From: Arachis hypogaea
Lineage: Eukaryota > Streptophyta > Magnoliopsida > Fabales > Fabaceae
DNA: 64,000 nt
Assembly (NCBI RefSeq): GCF_003086295.3
Contig: NC_092054.1
Span: forward strand, 15,821,878-15,885,877
Direction: 5' to 3'
Shown here one piece after another: positions 50,038 through 62,226 of this stretch (position 1 is its first letter; each line of letters begins with the position of its first letter). The notes beneath the pieces are model-generated. The model did no database searches, was not told where the DNA came from, and saw only the letters and a program-made list of their open reading frames with translations. The translations under genes were made by a program, and so were the position numbers.

Positions 50038-50188
50038 AAACTGGTGCATTGTATTATAAACTGGTTTAAAACCAGTTTCTTATTTGACAAAATAGTTTGG
50101 TTCATTTTCTAAACCATTTAAAATGGTTTAGTGCAGTTTCAGTTCAGTTTATGAAAAAACTGAACCATGAACACCCCTACCTGCAATT

Positions 50189-50460
50189 GACAAAAAAGAT
50201 GTAATATTATTATATAACTCGATGATAATTTAAAATAAAACTAATTTTTTTATGTAAAAGAAAAGCGTATTAAATTATCAATTAATCATTTTCTTTTAGT
50301 GGCTAAGGATATTTTGCATTTAGTGAGAGATCCTTGATTCAACATCCACTTGAAACATATTTTTATATAAGTATATAACATATACATATATAAGGTGCAG
50401 GTTGGATGGGTACCTGCGCATAAAGTACATGTTGCCATCCCTACCTCCACTCCTCCAGCT
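50189..50460. repeat. Duplicated non-coding segment (matches 18850-19126)
   Basis: Resumes the large duplicated block after the nested insertions. Non-coding, with TATATAAGTATATAACATAT runs near 50365. Confidence 0.7.
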
Positions 50461-51036
50461 CGGGGTGTGTACATGATCCGGTCCGGTCCGAATCCAAATA
50501 CTTTAAGAGCTAATTTGGTATGATTTTACGGGGTCTAGGATCGGGTAAGAGTCTCAAAGATAGACTCGGGTATCATTTAAAACCAAGTCCGAATCAAGGC
50601 AAATCCAGCTTCATCCAATCCATATGTATCCTAAGGGGATTAAAAATGGTATATATACTTTAAAGTTTAAATTGATTCTAATATTATGTTATATTAATTA
50701 TAAGTTTATTGTTTTATTTTTAATTACACTTATTGAATTAGAAAATAGATTAAAGAAGTATGAAATTAGAATTTATAAATAAATTTAAATACAAATATGG
50801 ATATTAACTTCTCGATTATAAGTATATTTTTTTTTATAAGTACAGCAAAATTTGTTTGACGTAAAAATTTATAAGATCCGAACTCCACCGATTTAGATTC
50901 GATTTTAGTGCGACCCAAAAATATAATTTTATTATATCTAAGACCAAATAAAAATCTCAAACACCTAATTATTATTTAAGATCTAATCCGAATCAAAGCG
51001 AAGCATGCTTCACTGACCATGTACACCCTTACCTTA
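50461..51036. mobile_element. TIR element next to module P, copy 2
   Basis: Sister of 19127-19684: ends CGGGGTGTGTACATG and (inverted) AAGGGTGTACATGG, flanked by CCTCCAGCT (50452-50460 and 51037-51045). Confidence 0.65.
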
Positions 51037-51333
51037 CCTCCAGCTATAAAAGCAACTTAATAAAGACTTTAACAAATCCTAAGACATTCTTGTGAGATCT
51101 GCAGCGCCGTTCTGTGTTCTCACATCCATTGCCATATCTTCCATGTAAGTTGTGAGGTTCGTACCGTCCCATTCTACCTTTCCCTTTCTTTCTCTTCGAC
51201 TCTTACTGTTTTAGTCCATTGATATTGTGTCCTTTGAGTGTGTTTTGTATTTTTAAAAAGAAAAAGAAACTGAATGTCGCACTTTATCTTGTAGATTAGG
51301 TTTCACTGTGTTGCCGTACTATGTAATTGTTGT

Positions 51334-51381
<48 letters not shown>

Positions 51382-52132
51382 GCTGTGTATGATGAATATT
51401 CCTGTTGTTAAAAAATAAAAAGTGAAGTCATAATTTATAAGTCAAAGAACTTGCTCATCCTTGTAGTAGTAGCCTTCAAGCATTTGATATTATATAAGTT
51501 ATCAATTAGAATATGAAATTTAGCGTTAGTTTTGTATTTTTTTAGTAAATTTGACAGCGTTAATGATAATTTTTGGGATTTAATTGATTTATCCAGTAAA
51601 GTCATACCTTTTTTATTAATGTATAATACGTCGAGAGCCCGTTTCCTGTAGTGTTTGTTGATTTTCCTGACTTTGTTCTATTAAGCCCGACGTTTTTGAC
51701 TGGTTAGGATGTTCTTTTTGTATTTAGAAATGGTCTAATTGGATTTGTCTTTTAATTTGGTGCATAGATTAGGTTGTGGAAGCTTTTTCATGATGGAAAT
51801 GATTGTCAATAATTGATCATCCAACAACTGTGATTTCTTTGATTAAGGGTGAGAACTTTTATTTTTAAATATTTCATATTTTATTTGAAAAATGTGTTAT
51901 TTTGTCAATAATTTATCATATTTTTAAATATTTCATATTTTATTTGAAAAATGTGTTATTTTGTTTCTTTGCATAACATGTTTTTATCTTAGTATAATGT
52001 CAATCTAATTAAATGATGTTTCGTACTTTGATACTTACGGTTAGATTTACATGTTAGTTTCAGTTTATTGACAAAATGATTTTGACATTGTTTTTGTCAT
52101 TTTATTCAGTTTAATATTGACTGTAGAATAAT
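51037..52132 (+). repeat. Module P, copy 4, with TATA box
   Basis: TATAAAAG at 51045-51052, CCTAAGAC, and the leader donor TTCCAT|GTAAGT at about 51143. A (TA)n run at 51336-51379 is longer than in copy 1. A 60-bp stretch (TTTTTAAATATTTCATATTTT) is tandemly duplicated at about 51860 and 51920. Confidence 0.8.
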
Positions 52133-52287
52133 GGATCTATCGAATTATCTTGAAGTCTTAAGGATTGCATTTTGGTTCAAGTGGCACTCTATCCATATTC
52201 TCTCGTGGGTCTTCTCGTTCCCTTGATGATGAAATTTTAAAAGATATTAAGAGAGTTATACCTCACATGTCTTCTCGTCATTCAGCG
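52133..52287 (+). other. Coding-like exon of unknown gene fused to CCCH sequence, copy 2
   Basis: Matches 20663-20836. Reads SRGSSRSLDDEILKDIKRV then a truncated HMSSRHSA, and ends CAGCG|GTAAGG at the CCCH junction. A 12-base deletion relative to copy 1 removes part of SHSPLIQ. Confidence 0.45.
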
Positions 52288-52904
52288 GTAAGGAAAAGCC
52301 TTGGTTCTATGGAAAAGAAAGCGAAAAAGAAGGTATTCTTCTGATATATTGAGTTTCCATCCTTTTATGTCACCTCAATGTTAGTCAATTTTACATTATT
52401 TGGATAGAATAATTCATAAACCTGTTTTTTTAATATGTGACTGATCCCATTCTTTTTTGAACTTCATTATATAGGAAAAAAGCGGAAAAACGGGCAGAAA
52501 AGAACAAACAACTTTGTGTTAAAAAGGTTGAAGTTGTCTCTAGTACAACAGAAACAAAAAACTATCTCTTATTGTCGCTATTTTCTTGTTGGAAGATGCT
52601 ATGAGGTTTGTTGTGCAACTATTAAATGTTTTTCCCCCTTATACTAGCATAAAGTTGTTTCCACTTTCATTCTTTATTTTTTTTCCATATTTTACTGTCG
52701 AACTTCGCATGAGAGCATGAGAAAATTTTATATTTGTGTTTTGATACTATAATTAATTGTGATCCTAGATGGTAATTGAAATATTCATTTCTTATAACAC
52801 GGTGACTTGCTCGAAGTTCATTTATATTTAGGACTAATGGTAAACACATTACAAGAACATGATAACAAAATCCTATGATGAAATAGATGTTTTGTTATGC
52901 AAGA

Positions 52905-55900
52905 TGTAAGACCCAGAACTTTTGAAAAGTCTTATTATGATCAAGTCTCAAAATCATATGGTTATTTATAGCCTTAATTTCAGAAATTATTTTATTAAAG
53001 ATAATTAAGGCAGATTGTGATTTATTGAATTTGAGACAAGTTATGATTTATTATCCAATTTGATAATTATTGGATTATTTTCTATAATTATATTATAAAG
53101 TTGGTAGTTGTGAAATAATAAGGATTTTATATGATTTGGACTAGATAAGTAATATTTTAAATATTAATACTGCTACTTTAGAAAAATAAAGGGGTTTAAT
53201 TATATTATTTCTAATTATCTTGATTTGGGCATTTTATGAAAAATAATTTATGAAATTGATGAGCAAATTGTATTTCCTATATACAATTAGTGTTGGACTT
53301 AATTTGGGTTTCAATTACTATATTATTTCCAATTTTATGTGAAATTACCATAATGCCCTTAACCCTAATTTTCAAGATGAAACCCTAAAACCCTAACCTG
53401 ACCCGTTTCCCCCCAAGACCCAGCCAAGCACCCACAATGCACCCTCACCAGCAGCAGTAGCACGCGCTGCTTTCCTTTCTTCTTGAACAAAAGAGAAGAA
53501 ACTGCAGAGGGAAGGGGAGACTGAGTGCGGCAGGGAAGAGAAGAGAAGGGGGAGGGGCGCTGGCACCGGTGGGCTTCTCCACTGCCGTCGCCGCCGAACC
53601 GATACACAGAGAGAGAGAGAGGGAGCTTCATCTGCGTCGTCGTCCAGCCGTCCTCCGGCCTGTCATCACTGGTTCCTCACCGTTGTCGCCGTGGAGGCCG
53701 AACACGTCGAGTTCCCTGCCACCGCCTTGGAGTCCGCCGTCAGACCCGACTCGAAGGAAGAGAGGTGTGCCGTCAGCGTCGTGCAGAGAGGGACTCGCAG
53801 CTGCCGTCGCGTCGCGTCGCCGTCACCTCTACCGCACGTCGCCACCGTACGCGCTGTGGCCTCCAACCGCGCCATCGCCAGTCGCACTTGCTCTGCCGTC
53901 CTTGTTGTGGCTGGTGTTGTCGCCGGAGACCCACCATCGTTGGAGAAAGGGAGAGAGTCAGAGAAGGAGAGTCGCGCCAGAGAAGAACCGTCGCGGAGTT
54001 GTCCCTGCCGCTGCGCCCAGCAGCTGTCAGGAGCCTTGTCGCCGATCATGGGGGTGTGTCGGAGTTGCTGGAGGTTGCCGCCGCTTTGCCTGGTTGTGTT
54101 GAGTCGCGCCGCCGTGCCTGGCCGCCGGAAAACCTCGCTGCCGTCGCCGGAAAACTCTTCCGGTAAGGGTTTTTGAATTCGGTCTTCATTCGTTTAAGAT
54201 TCTGGAAGCTTTAACGTCTCTGTATGTGGGTTCCAGGCGCCATTGCCGGAGTCTGGTCACCGCTACTACTTGAGGTGGCTGCCGGGCTGCTGCCGAACCG
54301 GTTCGGAGACCGCCGCTGTTCCGGTTTAGCCGTTCCTTCTTCGGTTCGGTAAGCGTTTCGATTTGAAAGCCCTTTCGTTACTGTCCTGTAATCTCACGCT
54401 GAGGTTTATGGCATTAATTGCTATAAGATTGAGTTTCGGTTGTTGTATGTTGCGATTAGAGTTGTTGAGACTGTTGCGAAAGTGGCTTGGAACAGAGGTT
54501 TTGGCTGCCGGAATTTTGATTGTTGATCTCGGGTTAAGGCAGAAAGGACTCTATGAGACTTTTGGGTTATGGATTTGCGTTTCGAGGTAGGGGCGCTTTC
54601 CAAAAACTATAGTTTATTATTGGAATTATTACATATGGGTACTGATGTGAGATATTGTGTATTTGGTGATTGTATCTGCCTTATGTATTATTTGATTGAC
54701 TCGAATGACTATGGATGTTGGTTTGGCCGAATTGTTGTGTGGCTTGTGAAATGTAATGTTTGAAGTTGATTCTTTAAAGATTTGAAATGAGTTTAATCCG
54801 TTGGGGATTGGTTTGAATTGAGTCAATTATTTTGATGATGTGGAAGATAGAATACTCTTGAAATTCAGCCTGGGTTGCTTTAATTGATTTGGTTTTGATA
54901 AATGATTTATTGCTGAACCGATTCTTTAAAGCTTTAGAAATGAGTTAAATCGGTTGATGTTGAGTTGATTTTTGAAATGGTTTTTCTTGAGATAAGCCAC
55001 TGAGGCGACTGTTGGATTTAGCTTGCTTTTGAATTGATTTCTGGTTTTGAGCTGTTGAAAAGGAATGAGAAACGGTTTAGTTGGGACCCGAACCGGGTGG
55101 CTAAAGTCCAAGTTTTAGGGGAGGTGCTGCCGAAATTTCTATAGAATCCGAGTCCTTATTTGAAATGTTAATTGGGGAATTTTGAGTTTAATGCCTTTCC
55201 TATCTATTTTGAGGATTGTGAAATTATGGCTTCTTTATTACCTTTACTTAGAACAATTAAGGAAGCAATGAAGTTATGCTTTGAAAGAATTATTGAAAAG
55301 AGAATCATGATTTATCCTTATTTTCCAAGAAGAACAGTATGTCTTTGGGTACAAGTCATTTGAAAGAGAATTTTGCTTTGAGGCTGTTTTAAAGGGTAAA
55401 ACGGGTTTATGTTTTTCTCTATTAAACACAAAGATTGTCCCTTGGGAGAGTTTTCGTGATTTTAAAAGGAATTGGATTTCGATTGATGAGCCTCATTATT
55501 TTGACGTTTTAAATAAGATTCAAAGTATCTTTTGAACTCTAGTTTAACACAACAAAAATGATTCTCTTATCAGTTTGAAACGCTTCAGATTTAATTATGG
55601 AATTGAAGCCGGTTTTGTTTAAGTAAAGGAAATGGTTTTGAAAGAAGTAAAAATTACGTGACTCGGTTTGGCTTAGATCCTATTTTTTTACTCAAATCAG
55701 AAAGCCAATGTTTTAATGATTTTAAATGAATTTGGTGAAATGAGATATGTTATTCTCCCCTAAAGACTTGGGACTCTGTCGAGAAACTTTGTTATAAAAT
55801 CCCATTGTTGAATGGATGATTTTGAATGTTTCAAAATAAATCTTTAACTTGCCATGGTTATGGAAGTTTGGAAAGAGGATGCCGAGAGTGGCATTGTTTT

Positions 55901-57528
55901 CAAAGGGGAATTTACCTTGAGTAAAAGTGGCTTATGAGCCTAAGATGATTTGAGAAATGAGATCTTTAAAGCCAAGGCTGAAAAGAGTTGAAACTCGATT
56001 TCAAAGTGAAATGAATTGAGAAAATAATTTATGGCTTAAATGCCGACTTTATGAATTTAATGATGTTGAATGGTGGAAGTGTTGTTTTGTTGTGAGCCGG
56101 AATGGCTGTGTATGATTATACATATTGGTTGGTTTTGGATTGAACCGTGAGCCGGAATGGCTGTGTATGATATGAATATTGGCTGGTTCTGGACTGAACC
56201 GTGAGCTGGATGGCTGAGATGGATGTTGGTCCATGGATGAGATTGAATGCATGTTTATGCTGAATCATTGATAAATGTGAATGTTGCACTTCCACTATCT
56301 GAGATACGAGTTTCCCTGGGTAGTAGCAGTGGCTAGCCACCACGTGCTCCAGGTCGAGACTTGATACTCGGTTGACCCTATGTCGTAAGTGTGGCCGGGC
56401 ACTGTGAAAGGCCCGGATGAGCTCGCCCCCATAAATATTCACCAGTGATGGTGATGGATAAATATTCACCAGTGAGGGTGATAGATATGGATCATGATTA
56501 TGATCAAGTTTATGATGAGTATAACTCGAGTTGGGGATGCACGACAGAGGGACAGTCCAATGGTTAGCTACCAGGACTTGTCGGGTTGGCTCTATAACCG
56601 ACAGATGATATCATCAGCCACTAGGGACAGGCATGCATCATATGCATTTGTGTGACATTGGTTGGGTGTGCATATTATACTTGGTTTGCCTATGTGATTA
56701 ATTGCTAACTGTTCTACTTGTAATAACTGTTTGTTTGTGCTTGAACTTCCTATCTGTGTTTGCATCTGGGACTCTGTTGGATTGTGGTGATTGGTTGTTG
56801 GTTGGATTGTTTGGGCCTAGGGCCGTGGTTGGAATGAGATGAACTGATGGTTGATTTCGGTCTTGTGTTTCTGGTTTGGAATAAAATATGAATGGCTATT
56901 TTGGTTTCGCTTAGATAAACCGTTTTGAAAGGCTTTTGAGTTTTTGAGAATTGAACGGTTCTTCTTTCTGAAAGATTTCCGACTTTGCTTTCATTGTAAA
57001 CCGTTGTTTTTGAAAAGAGGCATAAGACGGTTATGAATCACTGGTGCGATTATCTTCATGTATCCTATTACAGTAATTCCTAAAAACCCTCTACTGAGAA
57101 CCCTTTCGAGGATGATGTTCTCACCCCCCTACATTTTTCCCCTTTCAGGATATGGGCGTAGAAGCTACGAAGAGCTTATTTAATTGTTGTTGTGATGCTC
57201 TGTATTGTTTTAGTTATGGTTTACTGTACCCTCGCCTTTATCTTGATATATTCTGTAAGAGGGATAGGAATTGTATTGGATTATGTTGTAATATTATTTA
57301 TATATATTTATGTATATATATATGGATGTACTCTTTATGAGTTGTTGTAAGTTGAATGGTATTTATGGATGTACGTTATTGAACGAAAGAATTTTTGGGA
57401 GCGGTATTGCGGTTAAAGTTTTAAACAGGCTCATATTTTAGTATTAAATAATGTAAAAGTCGTCGTAATGTCCGAGCTATCAAAGGCGCGCAGCCGGAAG
57501 CGTGAGCTTTGGTAGTTAGGGTATTACA
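52905..57528. mobile_element. Solo-LTR-like element, 4.6 kb, inside a pseudogene intron
   Basis: Begins TGTAAGACCCAGAAC and ends TTAGGGTATTACA, with TG..CA termini and near-inverted TGTAA(G/T)ACCC ends; the 5-bp duplication CAAGA flanks it (52900-52904 and 57529-57533). The uninterrupted site is in copy 1 at 21434. A GC-rich island at 53560-54360 with donors CCG|GTAAGG and TCG|GTAAGC looks like a transcribed leader. 56290-56640 holds GTCGAGACTTGATACTCGG and two ATAAATATTCACCAGTGA repeats. There is no gag, protease, reverse transcriptase or integrase. A long LTR of a Ty3/Ogre-like family is my best reading. Confidence 0.75.
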
Positions 57529-58424
57529 CAAGATTTCTATATTAGAAAGTTAAGTTAGAAATTCTGTAAAATTTCCTCATTTCCAGTATTTCTTTTATGT
57601 GACATGAATTGACATGAATTGACATGAACCCTTGTAAATTTGTGCATTAGCATGCCTATGTCATTATTTTATAAGTAGTATATTTTTGTAATTTATGCAA
57701 TACATGCTATATTTTTATATTCAAAATTATCATATTATTTTTGCATCCTTTGCTTCATCTGATACAAAAATTTGGCAGGGTGACAATGTGCCATTTTTCA
57801 CATGATTCAGTGCCTTCTACCAAATCAAAGGTACTTTTCTTATCTATAAGTGTCATCAAGACATTTCAGGATTTGAGAAATATCCTGTGAACTAGACTTT
57901 CTAACTGCTGTTGAACCATATTGATTTTGAAATTGCAGCCATGCTCCTTTTTCGCTTGTCACTCCTGCATGAAAGGGGATGACTGCCCTTTTGATCATCA
58001 ACTCTTCAAGTATCCTTGTGTTAGCTTTGTGTTCGGAGGGAGGTTTTTGTGTTAGAGGTGAATGCATGCTTTTTTTCGCACCAGATACCACATCCACCCT
58101 ATATCTCTTCCTGTAAAATGCTTGTGATTTCAATCCAAATACAAAGGTTTTTGTTAGCATATATAATTAGGATAATTAGGTTGTGCATTATGTGTTAGCT
58201 TTGAGGAAAATTTCCCAAAGGGCAGCAGGTATACAGGCACAAGAAGTTCAGGGACAGTTTTGTAATTAAGCAGAATCAGGAAGTGGGAGAATTGAGTGCC
58301 CTGTTTCCCTTTGCTTGTTTCTAGTTCCCCTCTATCTTCTCTTCAACTGTGATCTGAGATTCTAGGCTCATCTGGATGATACTATACTACTTCTATTCTG
58401 TGTGTTTGTGGTTTCTTGCATTAT

Positions 58425-58538
58425 TTTTTTTTGGTGACTGAAATAAATTAAACAAAGAAAAACAAAACAAACAAAACAAGGAACGGCCTAAATAGAGGGA
58501 CAGTCCCGTTTAAGATTACTCTTAAACTCCTCCCAAGG
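58425..58538 (-). mobile_element. 5'-truncated non-LTR retrotransposon tail, 114 bp
   Basis: On the minus strand it ends TTTATTTCAGTCACC followed by a poly(A) run. Flanked by a 12-bp duplication TTCTTGCATTAT (58413-58424 and 58539-58550). The parent gene (12805) and copy 1 lack it. LINE and SINE origins are both possible. Confidence 0.75.
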
Positions 58539-59662
58539 TTCTTGCATTATGTTTTTAGTGAAATTGTATGTTCATATATATTTCATTGTTTAATACTTAG
58601 TGTCTATGTAATTTAGCCTCTCCTATGTAGTTGAAAGTTGAAACACGCATTTTAAAAGCCTTTCTCGTTTTTGAATCTCAATAGTTATCAATCGGTATTT
58701 TCAGATGCATGTATGTGTATTATTATAATTTTAATTATTCTCACTTAAAATGGGCTTTATTGATCCAGTTACCAGCCAAAAGAAGATTTTGCTACACCTT
58801 CAAGGGTTCACAACCTAGGAATGAAATCTCCACACTTTTCAGGAAACACAAATTCCAACATGCCACCTAACATTCATGGCTGTAGTTCTATCCAACAAAA
58901 CCATTTGATCATTCCTCCAAGAGTTCATTCTGACATCAATTCGGAACATAAAGCAACAAACACGGTACAGAAACAGCTTAAGCTTGCATCTAAAGGAGTT
59001 AGCTCCGTCGATGTTGCAAAGCTATTGTTGCCTTCTCCTACTACGCCAAAGGAAGGCACGACCAAAGTTGGTTCATCCTCTTCTGACCAAAGTACATAGT
59101 ACATCTGGAACAAATCAAACCTTGGTGGAAATTCCAAAGGGAATTAACTTTCTTGCTTTTGGGAAAGATCCTGTGTGCAGTTTTAAGAGTTCTATTAACT
59201 CCCTTGTAAATGGGGAAAATAGTATTGATCTGCTCCAGAATATAAGTTTCAGTTTGCTTGATCATACTAGTTCAACCTTAAAAGATGCAACAAAAGGAAG
59301 GGTACCACAGACTGATTTAGTCTCCAGTGAGATTTCTGGTAAAAATCAATCCGCGGCAGAAAGTATAAAATTGAGTTTTTACAGGGAAAGCTTCAATGAA
59401 TGATATGCTTCAACTGGTTTACAAGGTAGCTCTCATGTGGATAACAACGTAAGTAAACCAGTCCAAGAGGCAAGAGGGGCATCTGATTCTTGTCAAATTC
59501 CCGCAGCAATATGGTTGCCATTTATGCGTCTGGTTTCTCCTTCATCTTCAGAACAGCTACCATCTAGAAAGGAGCTCTTGTCGACTGTATTGTCATTTGC
59601 AGCAGAGCATGAATCAGTTCAACTGCATGATGAAAGATTCTGCTGGCACTTCAACTGCATAA

Positions 59663-62226
59663 TTGGGTGAGAACTGAGAAGGAATACAGTAATAGCAGTT
59701 CAAGGTTGTTAGCTTCTTTCATTAAGTGTATTTAGGATATTATTGAATCAGTTAATGATATGATAATTAATTGTATATATAATGTAATTTATATGCATAT
59801 ATTTCATCATGCTTGTATAAACTAATCTTCATCATGTAGTCTAGACTCTTCGTGTTTTTCTTTCTTCTCACATGGCATCGAGAGTCAAGCAAAATTTATC
59901 GCTTTGTGGCAGTAGAGTGGAGTTTACCAAAGGTTAGAAATGGATTGGATTTAGGAATAAAATTAGAATTAGAAAAAGGGGTTTAAAAAATTTTGGTAGC
60001 TTTTTTGTTAGGATTGTATGGATTTGATTTATGATGAAAGGTGCATTGCAGATACACATAGACTCTTACGTAGCAATTGTTAGTGTTTGTTTTCAGAGGC
60101 TCTGATTGGAAGATTTAGAGCCCGTTTGGACAAAAAGTTACTTTTTTCAACTTTTGACTTATAAAAAATTACATTAATATGTTTGGTACAAATTTTTAGA
60201 TAAACTTTTAACTTTTCAAAAAGTTATTTAAGAGTTTTTGAAAAAGTTAAAAAATATGACTTCTCCTATTTTCAAAAGCTATTTTATCACTTTTATTTAA
60301 TGTATAATTTTAAAACAATGACTTCCATAATAACTTTCCAAACTCAAAATAACTTATTTAAAAGTTAATATTAATAAAAGTCCTTATATTTTAAACTCTT
60401 TTTTCAAAAGAACTTATTTAAGAAGTTTAGTCAAACTGGCCCTTAGACTCATTATTGTGCTTGGTGGTAGAGACTTTTAATATTTTAGAGATACAGGAGA
60501 CTGAAGTCTTAATAATATTTATTTCCAAAATTATCCTCATTCTCATTCTTCTTCTTTGCTTTTGGTTTTCTTTCCCCTCCAGCCCTCCTCTTCTTCTTTG
60601 TTGTCTATTCCTTTTTCCCAGATATTTGGGTGACCTTCATCAACTATGAGAAGCCTTTCATTTTATGACTTCAATAAGATCATTTTATGACTTCAATAAG
60701 AACCTACATTGTTTTTTCTTTTTTTTTTCTTTTTTTTTTTTTTTGCGTGAAAAATTATATCAGCTTGTTATCATAGATTTGGTGAATGCTATATGAAGGG
60801 TTGAGAAAGCTATGAACGCCACCAAGAACAACACAAATAGTGGAATATAAGTGGGTATAATATGTGTTTGATCATTGATTCAAGGATTCCATCTGGCGGT
60901 AGTGATGGATTGAGACCTTTTAGATATATTAGAATTTGAACAAAAGGCATTTGAATTGTGTTGTCTTAACTATCTCTTCTATGCCTTTTACTTTATTTTA
61001 ATGGAAAATATTTAAAAACTGAAGGATGTTAATAACAAGTTAACAACCAAGAAATTTTAGGAGAAAAAAATAAAAGAAGAGGAGAAAGGAGAAGGAAAAA
61101 AAAGTACTTTAGTAATTTTGTTTATTTTTACAATTGTATTTATCTTAAATTAAACAGGATATTGAGATATAATTTAATTCTGTATATTTTATACCAAACA
61201 TAATACAAATATTTAATTTAGTTTCTGTCTTTCAGTTTCAATTTCTCTTCCAAACGTAGCTTTAATTATTAGGTGTTATCTATCCTCACCTAACTCATTT
61301 AACATATTTTTATGTCAACATCTAACTTATATTTATTCAATACTCTTTTTTTTCCCAAATCCTATTATATGCTATTGTTTTACAAAGATATTCCGTAAAT
61401 ATAAAAATTTAGTTATAAAATCAATCAATATATATATTTATATATAATGCTTCAAATAATTTTTCCTATATATATTAATTAGTAATAAAAATCATCAAAT
61501 ATTTCATAATAGATTAATAAAATTTGTCATAATAGAATAATGATTTTTATAAATATTAAATTTGTATTTCTATACAAAAATTGTTTTTCTGTGTTTGTGT
61601 AATAGAATTCACTACTCTAATTTATATTGCTATGAAATAATTATTTTTTTAATCATTTTTAAGTCCATTAATAAAAAAAATTAGATTTTCAAGTTTTTTA
61701 TTTTTTTTTCCAAATTTTGAATTTTAAGTAAAAAATTACACAAATAATAAATCATAGGATATATTTCAGCTACAAATTCACTACTATTAAGCCATTTTTT
61801 GGGTGCTTACTTTTCTTATCAGTTATATTTACATATTTTCAAAATTTAATTTAACAAGTTACATGATCATATAAAAATAGAAAACAATACAAGAGATGTG
61901 CAGTTGAGACCCTAGTACTAATACATAATGTTTCTTACTCTTACTATGATAGTGTTATATAGTATAAGAAAGAATTTTAACCGTTTTATTACTACTGTCT
62001 ATTGTTTTAGTGATTTTAAGTGTTAATCTCAATTATAAAATATATAATATTAATTAAAAATAATAATTAAAATTACTTAAATATTGATATTATAAAAATA
62101 ATTATTAAAATTTTTTTTATATTATATTGTTATATTGTTATTAGTGTTAACTTTTAGGATAATTATCTAATTTATTAATTTAATAATTATTTTATTAATC
62201 TAATTAAATAAGTGTCAAAAATTTAA
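59663..62226. repeat. Duplicated CCCH 3' flank, copy 2
   Basis: Matches 23515-25740. Includes the eroded Harbinger-related element (about 60065-61260), itself split by the Tourist-like MITE. A short direct duplication ATTTTATGACTTCAATAAGA occurs at 60660 and 60683. No gene. Confidence 0.8.
60118..60442. mobile_element. Tourist-like MITE, 325 bp
   Basis: Ends GAGCCCGTTTGGAC and (inverted) GGGCCAGTTTGACT; TTA duplication at 60115-60117 and 60443-60445. The empty site GATTTAGACTC is at 23948 in copy 1. The interior has paired AACTTTT/AAAAGTT segments that can fold. Fits PIF/Harbinger MITEs. Confidence 0.88.

Larger units (their letters stand above)
45900..50178. mobile_element. TIR element carrying a CT/GA inverted tract, with a nested LTR insertion
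   Basis: Ends AGGGGTGTGCA and (inverted) AGGGGTGTTCA, then AAACTG/CAGTTT-rich subterminal repeats (AACTGAACTGAAAC and TTCAGTTCAGTTTATG). A 10-bp duplication ACCTGCAATT flanks it (45890-45899, 50179-50188); copy 1 has the empty site TACTTGCAATTGACC at 18847. Without the nested 1.79 kb element it is about 2.48 kb. TIR and duplication length resemble Mutator-like MITEs, but the superfamily is not certain. It encodes nothing credible. Confidence 0.75.
52291..59662 (+). pseudogene. CCCH zinc finger pseudogene copy 2, split by a 4.6 kb LTR
   Basis: Exon remnants: 3 at 52291-52332, 4 at 52475-52605, 5 at 57779-57830, 6 at 57939-58084, 7 at 58769-59662. Shared with copy 1: the two-base loss in exon 4, an added A in TTAAAAAGG, the extra base in GGTGAATG, and the AGTACATAG stop in exon 7. 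Private lesions: GACAATGTGCC in exon 5, GGAGGGAGG in exon 6, loss of the exon 6 donor (CAG|AT), a deletion in exon 7 (KKLPARI missing) and a local duplication of TTCAACTGCATGATG near the end. The parent CAA is kept where copy 1 has TAA. Confidence 0.9.

Noticed and set aside
53525..54176. Overlapping open frames of up to about 210 residues on both strands
   Set aside because: They lie in the GC-rich leader island of the 4.6 kb LTR; several frames are open at once, which is a composition effect, and none resembles a known protein.
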